Positions 9,701-17,297 of a stretch of DNA of 35,900 bases are shown here, piece by piece (positions within the stretch are counted from its first letter, which is position 1; the number at the start of each line of letters is the position of its first letter). The notes under the pieces were generated by a model. That model was not told where the DNA came from, did not search any database, and saw nothing but the letters and a program-made list of their open reading frames with translations. The position numbers and the translations under genes are program-made. Source of the stretch: Planctomycetota bacterium (GTDB taxonomy: Bacteria > Planctomycetota > Planctomycetia > Planctomycetales > Planctomycetaceae); contig JAEZFD010000068.1 of NCBI GenBank assembly GCA_023417655.1, forward strand, positions 1 through 35,900, in the 5' to 3' direction.

Positions 9701-12361
9701 ACCAGGTCAGTCATTGACGGTCCCTGGCTGCAGCTTGCTCTGGACGCCGGAGGATTCAGTGCGATCAAGCAGGCCCGGTTGACGGGGACTCCAGAAATCC
9801 TTTCAGAGGTCGACCTCATTGCCGGAGACCGACTTTCCGGCTGGTCTCTGATGACTTCGGAGATTCAGTCACCATCGGACACGCGGTCCGAGCAGCCTGC
9901 TTCTGTGAGGCCGACCGGTTTAATAGGTCCCTCGGCCGGGAAAGCTGAGGCTACGATTAATCCCGACTGGTATGTCGTTCAAGGAACCCTGTCGACCCGG
10001 AAGTCGCCAACGAACTCCGAGATCATTCGCAGTTTGAGATATGACCGTCCGCTCGAGACCGGAGACCGCGTCGATTATGAGTTCTGGTATGAACCGGGGC
10101 TCGTTGAAATTTCGCCCGCTTTGGGGAGGTGGGCGTTCGATCTCACATCTGATGGAGTCAGCCCTCGTTGCCTTGCAACGTCAACATGGGATGATCAAAT
10201 CTTCGGAATCCCCGTCGGAAGGCAGAACCGCGAATTCGGAAAACGACTGGGGAATCAGGCCATTTCCTTGCAGCAGGGAAGCTGGAATCGAGCCTCACTG
10301 GAAGTCGGCGATCAGTCTGTTGTGCTGAAAATTAACGATGTCGCATGCTTCGAATCTCCTCGGGACCAGAATTCGCTGGAGACGTTTGGTCTCTCATGTC
10401 GGGCGGGACGCAACGGACGCATCCGGCATGCACGGCTGACAGGGAATTGGCCGAAGTCAGTGGATTCAGTGATCAATCTGCCGTTGTTGCGATCGGGCGA
10501 AGCTCTGCCGGCACAAGAGCGGGCTCTGGGGCAGAAATTAGCACCGATTGGATTTCATCGGGCACAGATCCTCGACCTGACCAGAACCCTGAAAATCCTG
10601 CCGGACGAAGAGGCTTATCAACAGTTCACAGCCTGGGTCTTCCCGCAAGAGGGACCGGCGGGAGTTCAGTTCGCCGCGAGACTCGCACCTCTAGGCGGAC
10701 CCTCGATGGGGAACTCGTCCACAGACGGTTTACTGGCTCCGGTCTGGAATCTTGTTCAGCTGGCTGCAAAGACCAACCGGCTCGGCGAATTGAAGAAGCG
10801 AGCGGAAGCGTTACCTGATGACATCGTCCCGACCGGGCCTCGGCAGTCGCTTCTCGCGTTGATTGCGCTACAGGAAAAAGACATGCCGTCGGTGCTCGCA
10901 TTTTTAAAGGCCGCTCAGGCTGAAGTGAGCAGCGAAGGGAGCAGAGACTATTCGCCGGCATCATATGCTGGACCATTTGTCGTCTGCTGGTTGGCCGCAG
11001 CGGAACCGGAGCTCCTGAATGCGGCACACGAGTTGGCGGAGAAACGCCAGAAATTCAGCTCTGAGAACAGAGACTGGCAGGCAGACGATACCGCATTGCT
11101 GGCACGGACCATTCGTCTGAAACGGAAATCCGTTGCGACTGAAGAGGCACTCTCTCAGTGGAAGGAGGCGTCGCCAGCGAGCGCGGCCGATCGCTGGGCC
11201 GGGCACACCGGCGTTGACTGGGAGCGGGAAGCCAGTCGGCTGATGACCTTGCCGGGGCAGAGGCAGTCCGATCTCTATTTTGCTTCTCCGTTGCAGGGGG
11301 ACTTCGAAGTTCACGCGACTCTTTCATCAGTCTCGCGACAGCAGATATTCCCGCTATTCGGATTGGCCGGAGTGATGCCAGACGCCGAAGCGAAGAAACT
11401 GAAGCTGCTCGATTTTGGCCGGTTCGAGCGTGTCATTCCCTGGAACGCCAAGGAGATTGTATCAGGAGTTGGTCGGTTCCGGATTACCGTTAAAGACAAG
11501 GTCGCGACCTCCTACTACAACGACGTTCAGGTCAATCAGGAGAAGTTTACTGATCCCCCGGCTCCCTGGCTGGTGTTGCGACCACGCACTCCAGAGGGTA
11601 ACTGCGAGCTGAACGAGGTGAAGATCACTGGCAGTCCGACGATTCCCGATGAGGTCAATCTCTTAGCCGCGTCTCGAATGAAGGGCTGGAACAGTGCTTA
11701 CTTCGGGCATCAGTTCATCGTCGACACTCCTAACCGTCCAAAATCTGCCAAACAAATCTGGGTCGCTCGCGGGGGAGAACTTGCTGGAGATCAGATTGTC
11801 GGGGGACTGGTCAATCAGGAATCGCTGCTGCAGTACTGTCGGCCCTGTTTCGAAGACGGCGAGATTTCAATCGAGACCTATTACAAACCTGACGAACTGG
11901 AGATCGCTCCCGCTTTGGGAAGAACGGCGTTTCTGCTGAAGCCGGATGGGATTCGCCAACATCAGATCACAAGGGCTCAGTACGATGTCGATGGCCTGTC
12001 GCCGACGAACAGCGAGCCAATTGAAGGGGCCGCCGGTTCGGTCCCTCTGAAGCCGGATGACTGGAATCAGATCAAGCTCCTGATTCGCGGAGACAGTGTC
12101 ACGGTCTCTGTGAACGGTGAGGCGGTCGCCATGACGAAACTGAAGGAACCCCCACAGGGACGTTTCTTCGGGCTGTTCCGTTATGCCGATCAGACTGGAT
12201 GTCGGATCCGGGATGTGATCCTACGGGGTGACTGGCCCAAGACTCTTCCGCCGATTGAAGTGCAGGAACTCGCAGGGAAATCAGTTCCCCAGCCTGTCTC
12301 ACGTCACAGTCCAGAGACACCGACGGGACATTCAATTTTCAAAACAGTTCTGGCTCCGTGA
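794..12361 (+). CDS. Giant exported TPR protein with duplicated C-terminal planctomycete domain (3855 aa)
   Basis: The protein starts with a signal peptide: basic RRNRNR, a hydrophobic stretch to about residue 32, and a probable cleavage after AFA near residue 35. Residues about 70-1010 are a long series of TPR-like helical pairs, for example LGQSLLLAGEPDKAVEAFE. Further helical repeats follow with interruptions to about 2230. An Ala/Pro/Thr-rich linker sits near residues 2235-2295. The C-terminal third has two related beta-rich units, about residues 2835-3235 and 3465-3832, each with an EVNL/EVDL...GW motif, an E-I-(S/A)-PALGR motif and an ending like RIRxxxLxGxWPK. They resemble planctomycete-specific DUF1583-type domains (family name from memory). 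The start is supported by the AAGGGGAT ribosome binding site. It probably acts as a very large periplasmic or surface scaffold; the partners are unknown. The next gene follows 104 bases later on the same strand. Confidence 0.9.
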   Translation: MAQVELIRRNRNRGWMSVIALCSLIYGDFTPVAFAQPDEPAELSAEDAKQRQIVERFRSILEKSPRRGTALDRVYGYHVEAGTLENFINELKQKVKASPGDGAHVLLLGLFESQRGNDYDAVEALRLAESLRPKDPLVSYYLGQSLLLAGEPDKAVEAFERALSRKPDRTDLIEIFQQLGRVHQRAQRREQAIEVWKRMEALFPDDPRVLEQIAVTLVEEGDVAQALPRYEQLIRLVKDDYRRSTFRIQAAELKIKSGQKQSGLKDLEALLSDLNPDGWMATDVRRRIEDVFLRTHDQDGLVAYYENWLNSHPDDLDGIARLAKHLTAAGRVPEATEWLERALKQAPTRVQLRRAFIDQLVDRQDYTSANQQYRLLAEASPGNSDVLRDWGRLVLKDKSLSPAQRKAEATRIWKLMLDSRRDDAVTVAQVADLFRHAELNDEALSLYQQAVQLAPGDPQYREYLGEFYQILKRPDDALKTWKEMVTGDRKNAVNLSRLAEILQRFGQTEEALAQIRLAAELDPKDLLLQVKAAEYHFKASQHEQAMQFITTAEGLTVDPEERNTVLTQKIECLQASDRLEEETAMLQKTLAAEANASADRWWVLARYFEASRKWEQAQEAIETALQREPGSVSLLTTAARLAEASGNPGLARDLYRKLADQDRRSRGDHLSAVMRLSSQLGQKDAALQAGKDLILSAPGKTENYETYAQLCFQQGEPEEGFEALRKAIRINPTEPQLLTVLAAALAQQFKTAEAIELYWRAFEKLDQIDEQVELISKLTDLYLQQNQFEKLTSRLERARQSEEQRRAMTICLAQAYFVANEFARARSELESLLESETRDTELLQQLSKLCEQDQDLDAAIAYQRQIVRVAPSVETEMRLAQLYTQNGRLEEARELIVRHSQQDDDPVRLLRSVDSLQNQRQYEAVLSITEPLLRAQPENWELLYREGLALMELKRYPEAKVRFQQILDIDLPWETYGVRLTEQLKQAQKRAGIAANLFVAPSIQRHSTRYVFQNSYQIRAAIGLENRGYSYSNVATWRPEMFSVARFAAVGWQYRIAQVTESEAELIQNFKESADQPGATHSAVWNQIFLLSLQDRFAGMLPLVRRSIDPASDDDLRMFVELATQVRQTTRQMTRNGNQLAGQFPLEKEDLEFLLQCSQKISQRTPETSAPPQMQMQMQQGLMDMQLIAGVARELRIAGRTAEADELLQSVFRNAQTVNELQVALSLAQQEGLKELLPDLLERWKVAIRESRRDPTKASSVLMMGGWRQAMEPIMFQIDVLITEKKTQQAFQLFDLICDLSIEDQLQSAALPVGSPAAVRQSRQLLQNQGRTYVTIYGQGGARGMHSMGGMALSLSGPEIQRLLQQTTESLLALDLLSDLEVHLKDRVANAPPETKPYLSLMLVDFLWEHEQFDEAIEILNGDLGPIKNDPSIVFTIATLFQQRQQFSEALELVDGLVIRDQALLQRRELLALNLAERIGDTARARLAAERLFGMRLDTQTQLQLVSQFRRLGLTEMSDAIVARVQRQSGNQTPVLVNLMTLAQVQGNSELAKQMAISILRKQTSATPVNPAMIRFSSNESQNSERQQALKVLAQTGGLKERIQALEKRKSESPLSLPLFLELMELYQTGQQKDQVSSLFKEGIETFKGDPVVRLRYVQFLRDSAKTKEACEQLEPLLKEKPEWFWNDFYQVQSLFQQAQQLPQLARIVSEMNLKNLRDPWSVLNLVQALLSNEATQQEGEKLARKIVDERPELASQLLNNLHGSNIWKRRGIFEIGLKGILPPASAQLTDPWHGLDSVNSYGEGGSAEGPFSRLLTGAKAAGQVQELRDAISERLKLLPKWTAGQAMLALIDINAGQKEQGIKALQQLIEDGETLKDPPPQTCWLIGQELAGTPATQSLAVKLLRSAQGDRFGLQIRFSPTEALTEVLIKTGRKEEAKAELLKAFQQQVTQNYDSSYQAYMKIENTKFVGERLMGLGYPEESLKIYRAALRNSASFSVAANYYGRPERIEELKGEFERNMKTCRQQIQRFSADRALEAILPTDGEGTPSGAVVDLMLVVPDSSSGDSKVIESEVLPLLKAWKERPDSQQIVAKRISDLCEKHPEDWSVRVFSALWGLQQGGDAADAEIAQLLKFVADHPLDEIPAKQRPNARHRAQAEQVLPVWLVASACLADPARRESGLKLMNLVLEAGQRLNNSQFALAVYYETGLTFLGLGDKAQAESYWKEYLKLAGQRPESSARQTTPAGSGRNVSPGPRTPDAVAPTVAPSAIPTAAVPPTAAASSPKAQTVAPLTISQFRNCMELAVVATQNEMPSLSFEAVDVALRGGIPVEDISTAPMSRTTAPLIISSTGATMGSARPLDTITPQVTRSLKDLLIHWEGRNYPPEAVLKVLTACILPANRTDEILLFSSVNDANIVAKDEGLSQQLVIWAQRGGKIDEVIQQVIARSQSPRSKISGPSLLVRLELARNDLNAARIHLQELNQAAIKLPDDLELAAGAAFSAFDHPELSSEAGPLLLRIMGSRLDRLESESATAAKVLNNPWMIGLLRDLTLKGQQSSVTEFIDKYATIRQKSYARYGGTYGVHLQYNDFATIAEVTSSVGETTLALRYLGQVADNTSTSFGEVRAPLALIGIARDLSTRPAAERAEIWRKWTLPDQTHQNVRLVTAETKCFELPSEGGFNPSVYPVEKLQPLLQTSLISNFQLLVDAAAESGTLSGLKSQVAACRETGGDDAEVLWMIILMRTGELETARPLIGKYFAMAKERRQKLSPNQRELLSGEYLVWQELMRTPALADLLSGVDPQLIAIPGNSRATSLIKRIELDRTLLQRRLQGVESIAPEAKLEHWINASSRLPDVWRKHSPRWWVSDDNQLLQLNSSSDCKLIFRSPLSGDWAFDVDVWATPQAGVGVAMSGEVISLFRSRCAGNGWSGERELPAVALRRSGENLNHIRIESSQGTLTYFVNGQRLRETRSVIDGPWLQLALDAGGFSAIKQARLTGTPEILSEVDLIAGDRLSGWSLMTSEIQSPSDTRSEQPASVRPTGLIGPSAGKAEATINPDWYVVQGTLSTRKSPTNSEIIRSLRYDRPLETGDRVDYEFWYEPGLVEISPALGRWAFDLTSDGVSPRCLATSTWDDQIFGIPVGRQNREFGKRLGNQAISLQQGSWNRASLEVGDQSVVLKINDVACFESPRDQNSLETFGLSCRAGRNGRIRHARLTGNWPKSVDSVINLPLLRSGEALPAQERALGQKLAPIGFHRAQILDLTRTLKILPDEEAYQQFTAWVFPQEGPAGVQFAARLAPLGGPSMGNSSTDGLLAPVWNLVQLAAKTNRLGELKKRAEALPDDIVPTGPRQSLLALIALQEKDMPSVLAFLKAAQAEVSSEGSRDYSPASYAGPFVVCWLAAAEPELLNAAHELAEKRQKFSSENRDWQADDTALLARTIRLKRKSVATEEALSQWKEASPASAADRWAGHTGVDWEREASRLMTLPGQRQSDLYFASPLQGDFEVHATLSSVSRQQIFPLFGLAGVMPDAEAKKLKLLDFGRFERVIPWNAKEIVSGVGRFRITVKDKVATSYYNDVQVNQEKFTDPPAPWLVLRPRTPEGNCELNEVKITGSPTIPDEVNLLAASRMKGWNSAYFGHQFIVDTPNRPKSAKQIWVARGGELAGDQIVGGLVNQESLLQYCRPCFEDGEISIETYYKPDELEIAPALGRTAFLLKPDGIRQHQITRAQYDVDGLSPTNSEPIEGAAGSVPLKPDDWNQIKLLIRGDSVTVSVNGEAVAMTKLKEPPQGRFFGLFRYADQTGCRIRDVILRGDWPKTLPPIEVQELAGKSVPQPVSRHSPETPTGHSIFKTVLAP

Positions 12362-12465
12362 TGGTCTCTCTCGTAGTGTGGTGGATGACATCCTGACGAC
12401 GGACTGAATACTGAGCCATTGTTCCATCGCGAAATTTCGAAGTCTTTCGCAGACAGGATTCTCCG

Positions 12466-13950
12466 ATGAACCCGATTCAGCAGCGACTCACGGCAGTGAG
12501 GTCACGTCAGCAATGGCTCCGGGTGGCTCAGTGCGGAGGTTGGGGGACACTCATCAGCGGTGTCAGCGGATGCATTGTCGGTCTGCTGATGCAGTTGCAG
12601 GTGCTGACACCCTCCTGGATACACATTTTAGGAATCCTGTTCGTCGGTCCGGTGCTAGGTGCGAGCATTGCGTTTATGGCACCAACTCCGTTGCGGAAAG
12701 CTGCCCGAGCGATTGACCAGACTTATTCCCTTAAAGACAGGACTGTCACAGCTTGGTCATTCCAGAATCTGCCAGATCGTTCCTCGCTTCAGAGTCTGCA
12801 GGTGAAAGACGCGGAAGACCACTTGAAGCAGGTCAACCCGGCTGTGGTGGCGCCGTTCCAGTTTCCTCGCCCGCTGGCTGGGGGACTGTTCTGTACGCTG
12901 GTTGCTTTGGGGCTCGTGTTTCTCGTTCCCCGTCCCGACGCAGTCATCGCGGCCCCGGTGAATCATCCCGTGGTGAGCACTCAGGCCGAAAAGCTGAAAG
13001 AGGAATTGAAGAAGCTGGAAGAATTCAATCAGCAGGAAGTAGATGAGGAGATTGAACAACTTCTGAAGGAACTCGCTCAGAAAGTTCGGGAACTCAGCGA
13101 ACCGGGGATCGTGCCGGAAGAAGCCCTGGCAAAGCTGTCGGAAATGCAGTCAGCACTGGAAGCCCGGCAGGCCCAATTGAATGATCCCGCCGTGATGGCC
13201 GAGCTGCAGGACATTGGAAAGGCATTGTCTCTCGCTGAGTCGATGCAGGCGGCCGGTGGCGCGCTGTCGTCAGGAGATCTGGAGAAGGCGGCTCAGGAAT
13301 TGGAGAAGCTCACTGAACTCCCCCAGATGAATCAGCAGACCGAACGGGCCGTCACGGAACAGTTGCAAAAAACGACCGCGAATTCATCGAAAGGAGCCAG
13401 CCGACAGATTCGCGAGGCTGCGAAGCAAATGTCAGAAGGGCTGTCACAGGGGAATAAATCACGCTTCAGCGAAGGGGCACAGGGACTCGCGGGCGAAGTC
13501 AAGAAGCAATCGCGGAAGAGGAAACTCTCTGATCTGCTTCGAAAGCAGTGTCAGTGTCTGAGCGAGTGCAAAGGGGAGTGTGAATCGGAATGTCAGAACC
13601 AGTCAGAGAGCAAAAAGAAGGGGGGGCAGAAAGCGGGAACTGCTCGGAGCGGCAACCAGCCGGGTGAGAAGACTCCTCAGCTGAGAACGAACCAGAACCT
13701 GCAACTTCAGGGACAGGAATCGGAGTCCGGCGACGTGGAGACCGAGACCTCTGACGCTCCAGAGACGCCACAGACCGCGAGCCGTGAGTACCGTGAGAAG
13801 CTCCAGAAGTATGAACAACTCAGCGAGTCGGTACTCGAAAACGAGCCGATTCCGCTCGGTCATCGCCAGACGATTCGACGCTATTTTGAAATGATCCGCC
13901 CGCAGAACAACGAAGTCGACACCGTGAATCAGAAGCTGGAATCTCGTTAA
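12466..13950 (+). CDS. Membrane protein with three N-terminal helices, long coiled coil and a cysteine comb
   Basis: The 494-residue protein is not assigned to a named family with confidence; similar coiled-coil membrane proteins occur beside TPR and MoxR/BatA-type genes in planctomycetes. Hydrophobic segments lie at about residues 24-46, 50-70 and 133-153. Residues about 175-345 are rich in Glu, Lys, Leu and Gln with coiled-coil character. A cysteine cluster follows (C362, C364, C368, C372, C376), then a low-complexity Ser/Gly/Gln/Glu region to about 440 and a short conserved-looking C-terminus with EPIPLGHRQTIRRYFEMIRP. The start ATG has AGGA 9 bases upstream. It lies 104 bases after the giant TPR gene and is probably co-transcribed with it, which suggests a shared envelope role (inference). 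Confidence 0.82.
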   Translation: MNPIQQRLTAVRSRQQWLRVAQCGGWGTLISGVSGCIVGLLMQLQVLTPSWIHILGILFVGPVLGASIAFMAPTPLRKAARAIDQTYSLKDRTVTAWSFQNLPDRSSLQSLQVKDAEDHLKQVNPAVVAPFQFPRPLAGGLFCTLVALGLVFLVPRPDAVIAAPVNHPVVSTQAEKLKEELKKLEEFNQQEVDEEIEQLLKELAQKVRELSEPGIVPEEALAKLSEMQSALEARQAQLNDPAVMAELQDIGKALSLAESMQAAGGALSSGDLEKAAQELEKLTELPQMNQQTERAVTEQLQKTTANSSKGASRQIREAAKQMSEGLSQGNKSRFSEGAQGLAGEVKKQSRKRKLSDLLRKQCQCLSECKGECESECQNQSESKKKGGQKAGTARSGNQPGEKTPQLRTNQNLQLQGQESESGDVETETSDAPETPQTASREYREKLQKYEQLSESVLENEPIPLGHRQTIRRYFEMIRPQNNEVDTVNQKLESR

Positions 13951-14017
13951 GGCTGCGAATGGTTCCCGGTCTTGAGGTGCAATAGAAAATCGCCAATTGG
14001 CTTTGCAGAACAACTGA

Positions 14018-15511
14018 TTACTCAAGACTGCGTCGACGTGTCTGTTCGAGCAGGATTCGCAGCTCGGCGAGTTGCTGAGCACGCTGCGGATCGGCGGCGA
14101 GATTCTTTCGCTCAGCCGGATCGGCAACTTCGTCGTACAGTTCTTCTTCACCGTTCCCCCAGCGGGTGTAACGCCATTGTGGCGTGCGGATTGATTCACC
14201 GTCTTCGAGCGTCACGGTGTAAGCCACCTCTCGACGTTGCGGCGAGTCAGTTTTCGCTTTCTCAGCGAGCAGTTCCGGGACGAGACTCTGTCCCTGAAGA
14301 ATCTGGGGAGCCTTCTCAGCCAGACCTGTCAGTTCTGCGAGCGTCGGGTAAAGGTCGATTGATTCCACAATTTGTTTGGAGACGGCGCCGGTCAGGTACT
14401 TCGAGCCCGGGGCCGAGATCAATAAGGGGACCCGCGCGGAGGGCTCAAACAGACTCAGCTTTTGCCAGCAGTCATGCTCGCCCAGCTGGTAACCGTGATC
14501 GGACATGAAGACGACAATTGTCTTCTCTCGCAACTTGAGTCGATCAAGTGCATCAAGAATGCGGCCGACCTGTTCGTCCATATAGCTGACGCAGGCATAG
14601 TACGCTGCGACTGCCTGACGCTGCTGTTCCTCATTCATCCCATAGCGTGGCCCGTTGCGCATTGTGAGTGCCGGTGCAGGGACGCGTTTGAGTTCCTCCT
14701 CGGTCCACTCTGGAAGTTTGATTGCATCCGGTGAGTACCGGTCAAACCAGCGGGCGGGGGAGACCAGCGGCACGTGCGGGCGAACCAGGCCGATGGCGAG
14801 AAAGAATGGTTTCTGCCCTGCCTTCAGTGATTCCAGGCAAGCGACAGCCTGACGGGAGGCGAGAACATCAGCCTGGGTCTCGTCGCGGGCGTCGTCGATT
14901 CGCAGCCGGGAGAAATTCGAACCGTAGTGCTGCCGCTTCGGTGTGAGGAGATCGAGATCTCCTTCCGCATGATGCTCTGGCGCCATTACGTTGAAAGCAA
15001 CGTCCCAGGAATCAGGGTCATCTCCATCAGGCGTTCCCGCGACAATCCCGCCTGGGATTCCCATGTGGAAAATTTTGGAAACCCTGACCGACTGGTATCC
15101 CTGTTCGCGGAAGAACCCGCCAATGCTGGGATGGTTTGCGAGTTCCGGATTCAGTGCCCGATAACTCCCCGAGACGGACGAGTTCTTCAGCATCTTGGTC
15201 CGGTTGGGATAAAGACCGCTCATCAGCGACGCCCGGGACGGTCCGCACAGCGGCATCTGGCAATATGCGTTCTGAAACAGCACGCCTTCACTGGCGAGCC
15301 GATTCAGGTTCGGCGTCTGGCAGATGGAATTACCGTAGCAGCTGAGCGCCGAGGCCGTAAGGTCATCCGAGAAGATGACCACGACGTTCAGCCGGTCGGT
15401 AGCGGCGTTCTGATTCCGGCGATTGTTCGCCCGTTGCTGTGCGGAGACAGGAGTCGCCATGATTGCCAGTAACAGGAGCAGGCTTAACCTGCGCGCACAT
15501 CGGTGCAGCAT
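14018..15511 (-). CDS. Exported sulfatase, iduronate-2-sulfatase-like
   Basis: This is a secreted arylsulfatase-superfamily hydrolase that should remove sulfate esters, probably from polysaccharides; the family is greatly expanded in planctomycetes. The signal peptide is MLHRCARRLS followed by LLLLLAIMA and cleavage near PVSA. The metal-binding FSDD (D49, D50) is followed by the C-x-P-S-R signature CGPSRASLMSGLYP, with C89 expected to mature to formylglycine. Downstream are the active-site blocks GLVRPHVPLVSP and SDHGYQLGEHDCWQK, typical of the iduronate-2-sulfatase branch. I place the start at the ATG at 15511 because GGAAAG lies 7 bases upstream and the signal peptide begins there; the frame stays open to a GTG at 15538. 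It lies 48 bases downstream of cimA on the same strand and may be transcribed with it. The substrate is not predictable. Confidence 0.92.
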   Translation of the reverse strand: MLHRCARRLSLLLLLAIMATPVSAQQRANNRRNQNAATDRLNVVVIFSDDLTASALSCYGNSICQTPNLNRLASEGVLFQNAYCQMPLCGPSRASLMSGLYPNRTKMLKNSSVSGSYRALNPELANHPSIGGFFREQGYQSVRVSKIFHMGIPGGIVAGTPDGDDPDSWDVAFNVMAPEHHAEGDLDLLTPKRQHYGSNFSRLRIDDARDETQADVLASRQAVACLESLKAGQKPFFLAIGLVRPHVPLVSPARWFDRYSPDAIKLPEWTEEELKRVPAPALTMRNGPRYGMNEEQQRQAVAAYYACVSYMDEQVGRILDALDRLKLREKTIVVFMSDHGYQLGEHDCWQKLSLFEPSARVPLLISAPGSKYLTGAVSKQIVESIDLYPTLAELTGLAEKAPQILQGQSLVPELLAEKAKTDSPQRREVAYTVTLEDGESIRTPQWRYTRWGNGEEELYDEVADPAERKNLAADPQRAQQLAELRILLEQTRRRSLE

Positions 15512-15559
15512 GGCGACTCTTTCCGAAATCGGGGTCACATCGGATCACCCGCTCTGGAA

Positions 15560-17140
15560 TCACGTCCCTCCGAGCAGGCCATCGTCTTTGAACAGTTTAT
15601 ATTCCACTGCATCGACGAGAGCGAGCCAGCTGGCTTCAATGATGTTCTCGCTGACGCCGATGGTGCTCCAGACATCCTTCTCGTCGGCACTTTCAATCAC
15701 CACGCGGACACTCGCTGCGGTGCCGCCAGCAGAATTGATGACCCGAACTTTGTAATCGACAAGCTTCATCTCGGCGAGTGTCGGGTACGTTTTAACGAGG
15801 GCCTTGCGCAGTGCCTGATCGAGAGCGTTGATTGGTCCATCACCTTCGGCCACTTCGTGACGAATTCCGGCAGAATCAATCTTCAGTTTGACGGTCGCCT
15901 CGGTAAGCGGCGTTCCTTGACCGGCAGTCTCGACGTTGACCCGATAGTGAATGAGACCAAACTTCGGTTCGTAAGCGTTCGCGATCTTCTTAACCAGAAG
16001 ATCGAACGACGCTTCAGCGGCTTCGAACTGATAGCCAATGTTCTCGAGTTCCTGCACCCGGGCGAGAATCTGCCCCATCAGGTCTGGATCTTTGTCGAGC
16101 TTGAGCTTCGTTGTCTTGGCAACGATGTTCGAGCGGCCCGAGAGTTCGCTGACAAGAATCCGTCGCTCGTTCCCCACGATCTCAGGATTGATGTGTTCAT
16201 AGCTGTGGGCGAATTTGTTGACTGCGTGAACGTGCATCCCACCTTTATGAGCAAATGCACTGCGGCCGACATAGGCCTGTCCAGAGCGAAAGTTCATGTT
16301 CGCCAGTTCATAGACGTAACGCGACAGCTCGGTGAAGTGGGACAGGCCAGCCCCATTCGTCAGGACTTCATAACCCGTCTTCTTCAATGCGAGATTGGCA
16401 GCGACACTGATGAGGTCGACGTTCCCGCAGCGTTCCCCGATGCCGTTGATGGTTCCCTGCACCTGAGCGACGCCACAGTCAACGGCAGCCAGAGAATTCG
16501 CAACCGCCATCTCACAGTCGTTATGGCAGTGGATTCCCAACGGGGTGGAGATGGTCGACTTGATCCGCTTCACGATCTCGGTGATCCGCTCCGGCATGCT
16601 GCCGCCATTGGTGTCGCAGAGAACCAGTGTATCGGCACCCCCTTCGACAGCGGCGTTCAGCGTCTGAAGCGCGTACTCCGGATTCGCGGTGAAGCCGTCG
16701 AAGAAGTGCTCCGCGTCATAGAAAACAGTGCGGCCCTGCGACTTCAGATAGGCGATGGAATCCCGGATCATTTCGAGATTCTCTTCCAGACTGACCCTCA
16801 TGACCTCGGTGACCTGCAGGTCCCAGGTCTTGCCGACGATTGTGCACACGGGAGCCTTGGAGTTGACCAGTGCGGTCATCCCGACGTCCTGATCCGGAGT
16901 GACGCCGCGGCGTCGGGTCATCCCGAAGGCACAGACCTTCGCATGTTTCAGCTCGAGCTTCTGCACCTGCTGAAAGTATTCGAAGTCCTTCTCATTCGAG
17001 AGGGGATAGCCCCCTTCAATGAAATCGAATCCCAGTTCATCCAGCTTCTTCGTAATCAGCAGTTTGTCCTGCAGCGAGAAGTTCACGCCTTCACCCTGAC
17101 TGCCGTCGCGCAGGGTCGTGTCATACATCTGGATGTACAT
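15560..17140 (-). CDS. cimA: (R)-citramalate synthase
   Basis: The enzyme condenses pyruvate with acetyl-CoA to (R)-citramalate, the first step of the threonine-independent route to 2-oxobutyrate and isoleucine. The 526-residue protein has the HMGL-like TIM barrel, with DTTLRDGSQGEG at residues 7-18 (catalytic Arg and metal Asp), HCHND at 204-208 (metal-binding His pair) and NGIGERCGN at 232-240. About 150 C-terminal residues form a LeuA-type dimerisation/allosteric domain. Length and the residues around DTTLRDGSQGEG fit the long CimA type rather than classical LeuA, though the substrate cannot be proven by eye. The start ATG has only a weak ribosome binding site. Upstream on the same strand lie a promoter, an isoleucine-rich leader ORF and an intrinsic terminator, so expression is probably set by attenuation in response to isoleucyl-tRNA. 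Confidence 0.9.
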   Translation of the reverse strand: MYIQMYDTTLRDGSQGEGVNFSLQDKLLITKKLDELGFDFIEGGYPLSNEKDFEYFQQVQKLELKHAKVCAFGMTRRRGVTPDQDVGMTALVNSKAPVCTIVGKTWDLQVTEVMRVSLEENLEMIRDSIAYLKSQGRTVFYDAEHFFDGFTANPEYALQTLNAAVEGGADTLVLCDTNGGSMPERITEIVKRIKSTISTPLGIHCHNDCEMAVANSLAAVDCGVAQVQGTINGIGERCGNVDLISVAANLALKKTGYEVLTNGAGLSHFTELSRYVYELANMNFRSGQAYVGRSAFAHKGGMHVHAVNKFAHSYEHINPEIVGNERRILVSELSGRSNIVAKTTKLKLDKDPDLMGQILARVQELENIGYQFEAAEASFDLLVKKIANAYEPKFGLIHYRVNVETAGQGTPLTEATVKLKIDSAGIRHEVAEGDGPINALDQALRKALVKTYPTLAEMKLVDYKVRVINSAGGTAASVRVVIESADEKDVWSTIGVSENIIEASWLALVDAVEYKLFKDDGLLGGT

Positions 17141-17237
17141 GTCAGACTCGTTGTTGATCGGAACGGTCAGCCGTCGCCTGGTTCAGCGAGGTCATCGGCT
17201 ACCGCCTCAGGACTGAGAATCGATTCTGTATTGAATG

Positions 17238-17277
17238 AAAAAAGCCCTTCCCAGATCACAGGATCCGAGAAGGGCTT
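17238..17277 (-). terminator. Intrinsic terminator in the cimA leader (attenuator)
   Basis: On the minus strand the arms AAGCCCTTC and GAAGGGCTT pair perfectly. The inner TCGGATC and GATCTGG continue the helix with two wobble pairs around a CTGT loop, giving about 16 bp, and a run of T residues follows at once. It stands about 97 bases upstream of the cimA ATG and about 20 bases after the stop of the isoleucine-rich leader ORF. It therefore ends transcripts before the structural gene, which is the position of an attenuator and not of a gene-end terminator. Confidence 0.85.
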
Positions 17278-17292
17278 CTGGAAATTCCAGCC
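17273..17292 (-). promoter_or_regulatory. Candidate antiterminator hairpin of the cimA leader
   Basis: On the minus strand GGCTGG can pair with the downstream CCAGAAGCC (CTGG with CCAG, then GG with CC across a small bulge). The pairing uses the AGCC that is the first part of the terminator's 5' arm, so the two structures exclude each other. A ribosome at the leader stop codon would cover GGCTGG and free the terminator; one stalled upstream on isoleucine codons would leave it free. The helix is short, so this assignment is tentative. Confidence 0.45.
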
Positions 17293-17297
17293 AGACT

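Noticed and set aside
13972..14508. 178-codon plus-strand ORF
   Set aside because: It overlaps the sulfatase C-terminus on the opposite strand and shows no family features.
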